A stretch of DNA of 14,194 nt from contig JAUWOG010000010.1 in NCBI GenBank assembly GCA_030612305.1, forward strand, positions 1 through 14,194, in the 5' to 3' direction. Positions 5,534 through 13,040 of this stretch are shown here, piece by piece. Numbering within the stretch: position 1 is the first letter of the stretch; each line of letters starts with the position of its first letter. This stretch comes from Armatimonadota bacterium. Its GTDB lineage: Bacteria; Armatimonadota; Zipacnadia; Zipacnadales; UBA11051. The translations under genes and the position numbers were made by a program. The notes beneath the pieces are model-generated. The model searched no databases, was not told the DNA's origin, and worked only from the letters and a program-made list of their open reading frames with translations.

Positions 5534-8122
5534 ATGCACAGGCTCTTGAGGCTGCTTCTGATTCCCCTGGCCGTCTTTGTCAGCGTTCTCGGCGCACCCG
5601 CCGCCCAGGTCGAAATTCTCCCCAACGGCCTCACTCTCGCCGTCGAGGAGAATCACAGCTCACCCGTCGTCGCGGTCCGGTTCTATGTCAAGATCGGCAG
5701 CGTCTATGAGGGCGACTACCTTGGCGGGGGCATCAGTCACTTTATCGAGCATTGCGTGAGTGAAGGCACACCCACGCGCACAAAACAGCAGATTGATGAC
5801 TTGGTTGAGAGTATGGGCAATAAGGCCAACGCATACACGAGCAGCGCTCACACATGCTATTACATCACGACCTCCGGCAAGTACCTCAACCAGGCCGCCG
5901 AACTGATCGCCGACTACGTATTCCACGCGGACTTCCCACTCGACGCCGTCAAGACCCAACGCGGTATCATCCTCCGCGAGATCGCCATGGGCGACGATGA
6001 TCCCGGCCGCCGCATCTGGAATCTCTTCACCGCAACCGTCTTTCAGTCACATCCGGCCAGGTATCGCATCATCGGATACGAAAGCCAGTTCAATCTGCTA
6101 CAGCGAGCAGACCTGGTCGCCTTCCACGCCGCCACATATACGCCCGACAACGTCGTCGTCGTGGTGGCGGGGGATTTCGACGGTGGGGAGGTCATGACCG
6201 AGCTCAGAGAGCTCTTGGCAAAGGAGCCGAAGGCCGCTGTCAGGCGGGCGGTACTGCCGAATGAACTCGAGCAGACTGCGCCGCGACGCCGCGTCGAGAA
6301 TGATGGGAGCCTCCACCGCACGTATCTCTTCGCCGGCTGGCCGACCGTGGATCTCTTCAGCCCTGATCTCTACGCCCTCGATGTCGCCGCATTCATTCTC
6401 GGCCACGGCGAGAGCAGCCGCCTCAACGCCAGGCTGCGAGATGAGCTTGGCATCGTGGACGCCATCAGCGCATTCTCCTATACACCGACCTACGACGCGG
6501 GCGTATTCGGTATCAGAGCCGTCCTTGACCCCGCCAATCTGAAGGTCACCGAAGATACCATCGCCGCCGAAGTCGCGCGTCTGGGGTCACAACCCGTTGA
6601 GCCCGCTGAACTCCACAAAGCGCTCACGCAGAAAGCGGCCGAGGTCATCTACGCTCAGGAGACCATCGAGGGCCGCGCTTCCGTCCTGGGGAATGATCTG
6701 CTCACCTCCGGCAATCCCGACTTCAGCGCGATTTATGTTGAGAATATCCGCAAGGTCACGGCTGCGGATGTAAGCCGTGTTGCGCTTGAGTACTTCCGCC
6801 CCGAGAAGCTCAATACGGCCGTTCTCGGCCCCCCTGCGGTCGCCGCTGACACACACGTCAAACCTCCAGCGGACGCCGGCCCTTCGGCTCGCATCATCAG
6901 TCACCGGCTTGACAACGGCATGTTGCTTCTGGTCCAGGAGGCCCATCACAGCCCCACTGTCTCGATGCTGGCTGCCTTCAGGGGGGGAGTCCGCTACGAG
7001 ACCGAAGAGACCAACGGGCTGAGCAACCTGACCGCCGCCATGCTCACACGCGGCACCAAGAACCGAACGTATGAGCAGATCTCGACGTCTATAGATGCGA
7101 TGGCCGCGGTGCTGGCTCCGTTCTCCGGCCGCAACACCTTCGGTCTTGAGGCGCAATGCACCAGCGATACGTTCCCGTCGGTGCTCGAGATATTCGCCGA
7201 CTGCATCATCAATCCCGTTTTCCCCGCCGATCAGCTCAAGCGCCAGCGCCAGCTTGCGCTGGCCGCCATCCAGGCGCGCGAGGATAGCGTGGACGCAGTC
7301 GCGTTCGACCTGCTGGCCGCCAACGTGTACAAGGCACACCCCTACCGGATGCCCCGCATTGGCACTCAGGCAACGGTGACCTCCTTGACCCGTCGCCAGC
7401 TTGTGGATTTCTATAGCCGGTACGCCCGGCCCAACGGAATGGTCCTTGCCGTTCTCGGAGACGTACGAGCCGACGAGGTCATCAAACAGGTCGAGACACG
7501 GTTCAGCGATTTGGAGATAGGCGAGATCATGCCGCCCCCGATCGCACGCGAACCCGCTCACACACAGGCAACTACGAAGACCATCAAGCGCGAGCAGCAG
7601 CAGGCAATCGTCACTTACGGCTTCCTTGGCCCGACGATCGCAGCTGACAACCGCTACATTCTCGATGTCATGGCCGCCGCACTTGCCGGCATGGGCATGC
7701 CCGGCGGCAGGCTCCACGACGCCCTGCGCGGGGCCGGATTGGTTTACGCAACCTGGGGCTACTCCATGCCCGGCATTGAGACCGGACATTTCGTCATCTA
7801 CGCCGGCACCCGTCCGGACGCGGTCGAGCAGGTGAAGACTACGATCGAGGAAGTGCTCTCCAGGATGGCCACGGACGAGCCCGACGCCGAGGAGCTGGCA
7901 CGCGCCAGGAGCATGGCGATCTCAGCTCAACAGCTTGCGCTGCAGGCGAATCTCGACCGCGCTCAGACCATTGTCCTCGACCAGTTGTACGGGCTCGGAT
8001 TTGACAACTACACGCGCTATGCCGACAATATCGAAACGGTCACGGCTGAGGAGGTCCGCAATTGCGCACGGAATCTGTTCGACCTCAGCCGCGCAACCAT
8101 CACAATGACCCAGCCTGAGTAG
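5534..8122 (+). CDS. Exported M16 family zinc metallopeptidase, two-domain
   Basis: 862 residues made of two M16 halves in one chain. An N-terminal signal sequence (LLRLLLIPLAVFVSVLG, ending in APAAQ) suggests export. The first half has the inverted zinc site HFIEH (His69, Glu72, His73) and the third ligand Glu149 in LREIAMGDDDP, 76 residues later as expected, so it should be catalytic. The second half starts near residue 450; at the equivalent place it reads NGLSNLTAAML, without zinc ligands, and keeps the GRLHDALRGAGLVYATW substrate-clamp motif. This active/inactive pairing mirrors two-subunit M16B enzymes such as processing peptidase or PqqL-like proteins. ATG 5534 is chosen because GGAGGT lies 8 nt upstream and the signal peptide starts there. 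It is the first gene of the + strand cluster; its substrate is unknown. Confidence 0.92.
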   Translation: MHRLLRLLLIPLAVFVSVLGAPAAQVEILPNGLTLAVEENHSSPVVAVRFYVKIGSVYEGDYLGGGISHFIEHCVSEGTPTRTKQQIDDLVESMGNKANAYTSSAHTCYYITTSGKYLNQAAELIADYVFHADFPLDAVKTQRGIILREIAMGDDDPGRRIWNLFTATVFQSHPARYRIIGYESQFNLLQRADLVAFHAATYTPDNVVVVVAGDFDGGEVMTELRELLAKEPKAAVRRAVLPNELEQTAPRRRVENDGSLHRTYLFAGWPTVDLFSPDLYALDVAAFILGHGESSRLNARLRDELGIVDAISAFSYTPTYDAGVFGIRAVLDPANLKVTEDTIAAEVARLGSQPVEPAELHKALTQKAAEVIYAQETIEGRASVLGNDLLTSGNPDFSAIYVENIRKVTAADVSRVALEYFRPEKLNTAVLGPPAVAADTHVKPPADAGPSARIISHRLDNGMLLLVQEAHHSPTVSMLAAFRGGVRYETEETNGLSNLTAAMLTRGTKNRTYEQISTSIDAMAAVLAPFSGRNTFGLEAQCTSDTFPSVLEIFADCIINPVFPADQLKRQRQLALAAIQAREDSVDAVAFDLLAANVYKAHPYRMPRIGTQATVTSLTRRQLVDFYSRYARPNGMVLAVLGDVRADEVIKQVETRFSDLEIGEIMPPPIAREPAHTQATTKTIKREQQQAIVTYGFLGPTIAADNRYILDVMAAALAGMGMPGGRLHDALRGAGLVYATWGYSMPGIETGHFVIYAGTRPDAVEQVKTTIEEVLSRMATDEPDAEELARARSMAISAQQLALQANLDRAQTIVLDQLYGLGFDNYTRYADNIETVTAEEVRNCARNLFDLSRATITMTQPE

Positions 8123-8146
8123 CTGAAGAGAGAGGGCTGTCTGCAA

Positions 8147-8716
8147 GTGGATACGACCCACACTGACCACGAGTTCGTACGTTCTGTCATCCCTGGACAG
8201 ATCGCGTCCGTGACAGGCCGCATCAGGAAGGCCGAAGTGGATGCGCTCGTCGAGGCGATTCTCGAAGCGGAGACCATATTCGTCGCCGGTACCGGCCGCA
8301 GTCTGCTCATGCTGAGCGCCTTCGCCATGCGCCTGGTTCATCTGGGCCTTCACGCCTTTGTCGTCGGAGAGACCAGCACGCCGGCCATAGATGCTGACGA
8401 TCTGCTCATCGCCGGCAGTGGCTCGGCAGTGACGAGAACGACCCTGGCGATGGTGGAAGCCGCACGCGAACGCGGCGCCAGAGTCTGCACCATCACTGCC
8501 AATCCTGACGGGCCGATCCCGCAGGCCAGCAATTTCATCATTGAGATCCCCTGGCCGCTTACCAAGATCAGCAATGGCGAACTGATGCCACAGCCGCCCG
8601 GTTCTCTCTTCGAGCAATGCCTCCTCGTCCTCGGCGAGCACATGATCATGCGCCTCATGGACGAACTCGGCACCACGTCTCAGGAGATGCGAGCCCGTCA
8701 CACCAAGCTCGAATAG
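8147..8716 (+). CDS. hxlB: SIS-domain protein, 6-phospho-3-hexuloisomerase-like
   Basis: 189 residues, the usual size of 6-phospho-3-hexuloisomerase (PHI), which interconverts arabino-3-hexulose 6-phosphate and fructose 6-phosphate in the ribulose monophosphate pathway. Sugar-phosphate loops GTGRS (48-52) and AGSGSAVTRT (89-98), the strand TITANPDGP, PGSLFE with Glu156, and the C-terminal RHTKLE with His185 match the PHI subfamily, where the Glu and His act in isomerisation. It starts at GTG 8147, 24 nt after the peptidase stop, with an AGAGAGGG purine run 10 nt before it. The partner hexulose-phosphate synthase (hxlA) is absent from the window, so the family call is firm but the pathway is not. 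Confidence 0.8.
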   Translation: MDTTHTDHEFVRSVIPGQIASVTGRIRKAEVDALVEAILEAETIFVAGTGRSLLMLSAFAMRLVHLGLHAFVVGETSTPAIDADDLLIAGSGSAVTRTTLAMVEAARERGARVCTITANPDGPIPQASNFIIEIPWPLTKISNGELMPQPPGSLFEQCLLVLGEHMIMRLMDELGTTSQEMRARHTKLE

Positions 8717-8860
8717 CCTCACCATCGCCTATTATTGCCGCGATTGTCGTGATCGCGTCTGTCGGGCTTTGTGCGGACGGAGAGCGCCCGCCGCCCGTCA
8801 ATGGCGTTTGTTGTCTTGCCGTTGCAGGGGCACACCCCGCCCCCTCTGTCAATCGAGACC

Positions 8861-8869
8861 GGAGGTGAT
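8861..8869 (+). promoter_or_regulatory. Ribosome-binding site deciding the cysE start
   Basis: GGAGGTGAT matches the extended anti-Shine-Dalgarno sequence over nine bases. The first ATG (8868) lies inside this match, too close to be used efficiently, while TTG 8874 is 8 nt after GGAGG. This favours a TTG start. Confidence 0.55.
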
Positions 8870-8873
8870 GAGA

Positions 8874-9647
8874 TTGCTGCTAAAACAAATCTACCAGGAC
8901 ATCCACGCGGCAAAGGAGCGCGACCCGGCCGCCCGCAGCACTCTTGAGATACTCCTGTGCTACTCCGGACTCCATGCCATCATCGCCCATCGCATCAATC
9001 ATCGCCTCTGGAGAGCCGGCTTCCGCCTCCTGGCCCGTCTCAATTCCCAGGTCACCAAGTTCTTCACCGGTGTTGAGATCCACCCCGGAGCCAGAATCGG
9101 GAGCCGTTTTTTCATTGACCACGGGGCAGGGACGGTCATCGGCGAGACCTCCGAGATCGCCGACGGCTGCACGCTCTTTCAGGGCGTCACACTCGGCGGA
9201 ACCGGCAAGGAGGCCGGCAAGCGCCACCCGACGCTCTGCGAGGACGTAACCGTCGGCGCTCACGCACAGATCATCGGCTCATTCGCCATCGGCCGCGGGT
9301 CCGTCATCGGGGCTGGGGCCGTCGTGCTGGATCCCGTCCCGGAGTATACCACTGTCATCGGTCACAAGGCATTCGTGCTTCGCCGCAAAGGCAAGCGCGT
9401 CTATGACTTTCGCCATGACCGCTTGGCACGGGGCCTGGACCCGATGGACACGTACGAAAGTCGCCTTGAACAGATCGAGAAGCACCTCAATCTGCCCGAT
9501 GTCAGCCCCGCCTCCGTGCCTCAGCCTTCCCCAGAGGCATCCGCTGACGCAACTGAGCCATCAACTCCGCTGCCCGCTGAACACGACGGCCAATCACATA
9601 CACAGGCACTGATACAACAATGGATGCGGCAAAGAAACAGAACCTGA
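8874..9647 (+). CDS. cysE: Serine O-acetyltransferase
   Basis: About 257 residues. It transfers acetyl from acetyl-CoA to L-serine, giving O-acetylserine for cysteine synthesis in the cytoplasm. The short N-terminal helical part includes ERDPAARSTLEILLCYSGLHAI, diagnostic of the compact bacterial CysE form. It is followed by left-handed beta-helix hexapeptide repeats with VEIHPGARIG, FFIDHGAGTVIGET (catalytic His about 83), VTLGGTGKEAGKRHP (His about 118) and SVIGAGAVVLDPVP. A Pro/Ser/Ala/Glu-rich tail of about 50 residues follows the enzyme core and is unusual. The start is TTG 8874 by ribosome-binding-site spacing; ATG 8868 is the alternative and adds two residues. The last 28 bases overlap the VanW gene, which supports coupled translation. 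No cysK is seen nearby. Confidence 0.9.
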   Translation: MLLKQIYQDIHAAKERDPAARSTLEILLCYSGLHAIIAHRINHRLWRAGFRLLARLNSQVTKFFTGVEIHPGARIGSRFFIDHGAGTVIGETSEIADGCTLFQGVTLGGTGKEAGKRHPTLCEDVTVGAHAQIIGSFAIGRGSVIGAGAVVLDPVPEYTTVIGHKAFVLRRKGKRVYDFRHDRLARGLDPMDTYESRLEQIEKHLNLPDVSPASVPQPSPEASADATEPSTPLPAEHDGQSHTQALIQQWMRQRNRT

Positions 9648-11212
9648 CTAGATGGCTTTCCATAGCCCTGCTGGCAATCTCCCTGCTCATTGTCACAGGC
9701 GGGATGATTCTCGCGTTGAGTGCGAGGGCCTTCGCGAAGGGCGACCAGATCGCTCAGGGCGTCTCCATCGCCGGTGTTGACGTCAGCCGCCTCTCTGCGC
9801 CCGAGGCGATCGAGTTGATGCAGACGCGCTGGGTGCCCACGCTCCCCAAGCAGATTAGACTCACCTACGCTGGAACAGCCGCACAGGACGACGCCACCGG
9901 GCGCCCGGACACACCGGACAGCCCGCCGGCTGCTGAGCCTTCCGAGGCGGCTGAGGACGAGGATTGTGTCTCCCTGTCTCCACAGCAACTGGGGGCCGAG
10001 CTGCAGCTTGAGCGGGCCGTCCAACACGCCTACAATATCGGCCGGCAGGGCAACGTCTGGCAGCAGACCATCACACTCCTGCGCCTCCGCCAGAACGGCC
10101 TTGATGTCCCCGTCACCCGCGATGTTGACCATTCCCTGCTCCGCACTGCTCTCCTCGATCTCGAGAGCACGATAAACCGCGAGCCCAGAGACGCCCTCGT
10201 CGAGGTCGAAGGGGATGATGTCCAGATCGTGCCCGGCGAGATCGGCAGGGCACTCGACATTGACGCCAGCCACGCGCTACTGGCTACCGCCTTGAGAAAC
10301 CCCCGCATCACTAACCTTGATTTGGTCGTCGAGACTGAGAAGCCCTCAATAACCGAAGAGATGCTGGCGCACCTCAACACGGTACTCGCCGCCTATAGCA
10401 CGCCTTTCAACCCCGGCAAGGTCCAGCGCACGCACAATCTCACGCTCGCCATAGGCATCGTCAACAAGACCGTCGTCAAGCCCGGACAGACGATATCCCT
10501 CGACGAAGCTATCGGCCCGCGTTCGACCGAACATGGCTACAAGCCGGCCCCGATCTTCCTCAAGGGCGAGGTCGTGCCCTCTATCGCCGGCGGTGTCTGC
10601 CAGGTGGCGACTACCATCTACAACGTGGCGCTGCTGGCCAATCTGAAGATCAACGAGCGCCACCACCACTCGCGACCTGTTGATTATGCCCCCTCCGGAA
10701 GAGACGCAACACTCTACGGCGGGCAGCTTGACCTCAAGTTCACCAACAGCCTCAAACACCCCATACTGCTCCTCGGATACACCGAGTCCGCGCGCCTCCA
10801 CGCCAAAATCATCGGCAGCAAGGAAGACGACTGCGACGTCGAACTCGTCCGCAGTGGCATCTCAACTATCCCCTTCACAGAGAAAGAGCAGCCCGATCCC
10901 GAGCTCGAAGAAGGCAAGAAGGAAGTCGAGAAGAAAGCACGCAATGGCACGCGCGTAACACTCACTCACATAGTCAGGAAGGATGGCAAGGAGATTGAGC
11001 GCCGTGTCCTCCACACCGACGTCTACGCGCCGCAAACCAAGATAATCCGCATCGGTACCAAGCCACCGGAGGAACCCGAGGAGCCCGAACAGGCGACCAT
11101 TGATACGGAGCCGCCTCCGAGTCCGGGCGTACCTGGTATCATTGATCCGAACGCAACACCCCCCAGCCTGGGCGAGCCGCCGGCTACTCCCACCGACGAA
11201 GGTGGCAACTGA
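9620..11212 (+). CDS. VanW family protein with membrane anchor
   Basis: 530 residues. After a short basic N-terminus there is one membrane segment (about 12-34), so the rest is probably outside the membrane. A region with two peptidoglycan-binding-like lobes (about 48-240) is interrupted by an acidic low-complexity insert (about 86-116). The VanW domain (about 260-400) has TPFNPGKVQRTHNL, IAGGVCQVATTIYN with the conserved Cys327, INERHHHSRPVDYAPSGRDAT and LDLKFTNSLKHPI. A G5-like segment (about 404-480) and a Pro/Glu-rich tail end the protein. VanW proteins were named from vancomycin-resistance clusters, but most are housekeeping cell-envelope proteins of unknown activity, and nothing here indicates resistance. 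The ATG has no clear ribosome-binding site and overlaps cysE by 28 nt, implying coupling. Confidence 0.9.
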   Translation: MDAAKKQNLTRWLSIALLAISLLIVTGGMILALSARAFAKGDQIAQGVSIAGVDVSRLSAPEAIELMQTRWVPTLPKQIRLTYAGTAAQDDATGRPDTPDSPPAAEPSEAAEDEDCVSLSPQQLGAELQLERAVQHAYNIGRQGNVWQQTITLLRLRQNGLDVPVTRDVDHSLLRTALLDLESTINREPRDALVEVEGDDVQIVPGEIGRALDIDASHALLATALRNPRITNLDLVVETEKPSITEEMLAHLNTVLAAYSTPFNPGKVQRTHNLTLAIGIVNKTVVKPGQTISLDEAIGPRSTEHGYKPAPIFLKGEVVPSIAGGVCQVATTIYNVALLANLKINERHHHSRPVDYAPSGRDATLYGGQLDLKFTNSLKHPILLLGYTESARLHAKIIGSKEDDCDVELVRSGISTIPFTEKEQPDPELEEGKKEVEKKARNGTRVTLTHIVRKDGKEIERRVLHTDVYAPQTKIIRIGTKPPEEPEEPEQATIDTEPPPSPGVPGIIDPNATPPSLGEPPATPTDEGGN

Positions 11213-12231
11213 TGAAAGCAGCCTTCATGTTCGCACCCGACGACATGCGCGTCATCGAGACTGAGACGCCCGTGCCGGGTCCGGGGGAGGTCCTCCTCGC
11301 CGTCCGTGCAGTCGCCATCTGCGCCTCAGACATCCACATCTTCGCGGACGGCCACAGCAGCGGCACATATCCGTCCGGCCCTCTCATCCTGGGCCATGAG
11401 TTCTCCGGTGATGTCGCGCAGCTCGGCGCTGATGTCACCGGCTTCTCCATCGGAGACCGCGTCGCGTGCGAGCCGAGTTGGCACTGCGGCCTCTGCGACA
11501 TGTGCCGATCCGGCCTCGCCAATCTCTGCCGCAATGTCATATTCCCGAGTTTCCCCGACAGCCCCGGCGCGATGGCCGACTACATTGCCGTCCCCGCCTC
11601 ATCGCTCTGCAAGCTTCCCGACAGCGTGACCTATGAAGCCGGCGCGCTCGTCGAGCCTCTCGGTGTAGGCCTCCATGCCGTCCGTCTATCGGGATTGCAG
11701 GCGGGCCAGGACGTGGCCGTGCTCGGAGCCGGCGCTATCGGCGTAGCCACTGTGGATTGCTGCAGGATGTTCGGCGCGGGGCAGATATATGTCGCCGAGC
11801 CACTCCCCGGCAGGCGCGACTTCCCCGCGAAACTCGGAGCGCAGGTCTGTGCCTCGGCAGCGGAACTCCAGGCCCTCTTCGAGGCCGACGACTCTCATCC
11901 CTCGCTGGCCTTCGAGGCTTCCGGCGGCGCGACAGCCTTCGCCGAGACCATGCCTCTGGTACGTGCCGGCGGCACCGCCGTCATCATCGGCATACCCGAA
12001 CCTGATGAGCAGGTTTTCTCCGCGCGTGTACCACGCCGCAAGGAACTGACCGTCCAATTCTCCCGCCGGTCCCGCGACACACTCGATGACTGCGTGAGCA
12101 TGGTCGCCGAGAGCAAGGTCCATGTCGCGGATTACCCGACGCGCAAGTTCCCACTTGACCGAGCTCCCGAGGCGATGCAGGCGGCGATGGCAAGAGAGGG
12201 CGACACGATCCGCGCCATCGTCACCCCCTGA
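11212..12231 (+). CDS. Zinc-dependent medium-chain alcohol/polyol dehydrogenase
   Basis: 339 residues of the MDR superfamily, close in layout to sorbitol and threonine dehydrogenases. Catalytic zinc ligands are Cys37 (ICASDIH), His62-Glu63 (LGHEFSG) and probably Glu148 (VEPLGV). The structural zinc lobe has Cys92, Cys95, Cys98 and Cys106. The Rossmann loop is GAGAIG (172-177), and an acidic Glu196 at the end of the next strand favours NAD+ over NADP+. It overlaps the VanW stop by one base (TGATG), with AAGGTGG 6 nt before ATG, so it is the last gene of the + strand cluster. The substrate (polyol, sugar or alcohol) cannot be decided from sequence. Confidence 0.9.
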   Translation: MKAAFMFAPDDMRVIETETPVPGPGEVLLAVRAVAICASDIHIFADGHSSGTYPSGPLILGHEFSGDVAQLGADVTGFSIGDRVACEPSWHCGLCDMCRSGLANLCRNVIFPSFPDSPGAMADYIAVPASSLCKLPDSVTYEAGALVEPLGVGLHAVRLSGLQAGQDVAVLGAGAIGVATVDCCRMFGAGQIYVAEPLPGRRDFPAKLGAQVCASAAELQALFEADDSHPSLAFEASGGATAFAETMPLVRAGGTAVIIGIPEPDEQVFSARVPRRKELTVQFSRRSRDTLDDCVSMVAESKVHVADYPTRKFPLDRAPEAMQAAMAREGDTIRAIVTP

Positions 12232-12386
12232 GCGAGACCTCGTTCCTACTCACGCAATCAGTGCCTCGGCTGCAAGGGCCTCTTCGCCACCTGCTGTTGC
12301 GCATCCATTCGCAGCCGGTGATGCTCTCACACTCCGGTCCGGGAGCAGAGTAGTCTGCCGGCAGCCGTGGAGACAAATACGAAAGA

Positions 12387-12406
12387 CCGCCACTTCCGTG
12401 TGGCGG
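12387..12406 (-). terminator. Terminator of flgM, possibly shared with the + strand operon
   Basis: CCGCCAC (12387-12393) pairs with GTGGCGG (12400-12406) around a 6-base loop. Reading on the - strand the stem is followed by TCTTTCGTATTTG, a T-rich tail, 36 nt after the flgM stop. It also lies downstream of the + strand dehydrogenase (155 nt), so it may stop transcription from both sides. The remaining bases of 12232-12442 show no gene. Confidence 0.6.
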
Positions 12407-12442
12407 CCATAGATTTACGGCTAATTGGGCGTCAGCAGGTCT

Positions 12443-12733
12443 CTACGTGGCTTCGAGTAGCTTGCGCGCGACCTCCCGACTGTCCACTTTGTAATCGCCA
12501 GAGGCGATTTGGGCTTTGAGTGCTTCGACACGCTCCTGCCTGACGGCAGGCACATCGCTGATGGCCTGGTGAGCCAGTTGCATGTCCAGTGCTCTCTGGC
12601 TGAGCGCTACCTGGTCGGACCGCAGTGCATCGGTAGCGCCGGCCAAGCCCTGCGTTCCGGACACACCAGCACGTTCAGTCCGGCTCACCAGTTGGCTGTT
12701 AACCGGCTGTGGGCTGGTTGGGTCAATCTTCAC
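12443..12733 (-). CDS. flgM: Anti-sigma-28 factor FlgM
   Basis: 96 residues, the family's usual size. FlgM binds the flagellar sigma factor FliA (sigma-28) and keeps it inactive until the hook-basal body is complete. The N-terminus VKIDPTSPQPVNSQ is the typical disordered start. The C-terminal half carries the sigma-binding helices: VALSQRALDMQLAHQAI, then VRQERVEALKAQIASGDYKVDSREVARKLL. The start is GTG 12733, chosen because AGGAGG lies 8 nt upstream and the MKIDP-like start fits; the open frame further upstream is promoter DNA. No other flagellar gene is in the window. A sigma-28 promoter lies just upstream. Confidence 0.92.
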   Translation of the reverse strand: MKIDPTSPQPVNSQLVSRTERAGVSGTQGLAGATDALRSDQVALSQRALDMQLAHQAISDVPAVRQERVEALKAQIASGDYKVDSREVARKLLEAT

Positions 12734-12741
12734 GTTTTGTG

Positions 12742-12747
12742 CCTCCT
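12742..12747 (-). promoter_or_regulatory. Ribosome-binding site deciding the flgM GTG start
   Basis: AGGAGG on the - strand, 8 nt before GTG 12731-12733. It rules out the longer open frame reaching 12799. Confidence 0.75.
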
Positions 12748-12788
12748 CTCCAAACCTCAGAACTCTCCCACCACATGCTTCATACCCA

Positions 12789-12815
12789 TTATCGGCCACT
12801 CAGGCGATAACCTTG
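12789..12815 (-). promoter_or_regulatory. Sigma-28 (FliA) promoter of flgM
   Basis: On the - strand CAAGGTTA (12808-12815) is followed by 11 bases and then GCCGATAA (12789-12796). The known FliA consensus is TAAAGTTT, 11 bases, GCCGATAA, so the -10 is a perfect match and the -35 matches five of eight with exact spacing. Transcription would start about 50 nt before the GTG. The rest of 12734-13040 shows no gene. Confidence 0.8.
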
Positions 12816-13040
12816 AGGGCAATAACAGCAGGTGGCTCAAGATTTCTTCAACTGGCCTGCTGGACGACGCTGAGGCATGGACCCGGACAGCGGCATCATC
12901 TCCATCCCTCTGCGCTGCCGGTTGAGGCACCGCAGACACGCCGTCACAGGGCTGGAAGTGTACCCGGCACAGTGGCCAATGTCAACGGTTTGTGTGCTCC
13001 TGGCGGCTCCGAAGATGGCGCGAAGCAGATATCGCCTACA

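Noticed and set aside
9620..11212. VanW gene as evidence of vancomycin resistance
   Set aside because: There are no vanH, vanA, vanX or vanRS genes nearby; VanW-domain proteins are common envelope proteins.
12757..12939. 60-codon - strand open frame upstream of flgM
   Set aside because: It contains the sigma-28 promoter, lacks a ribosome-binding site and resembles nothing known.
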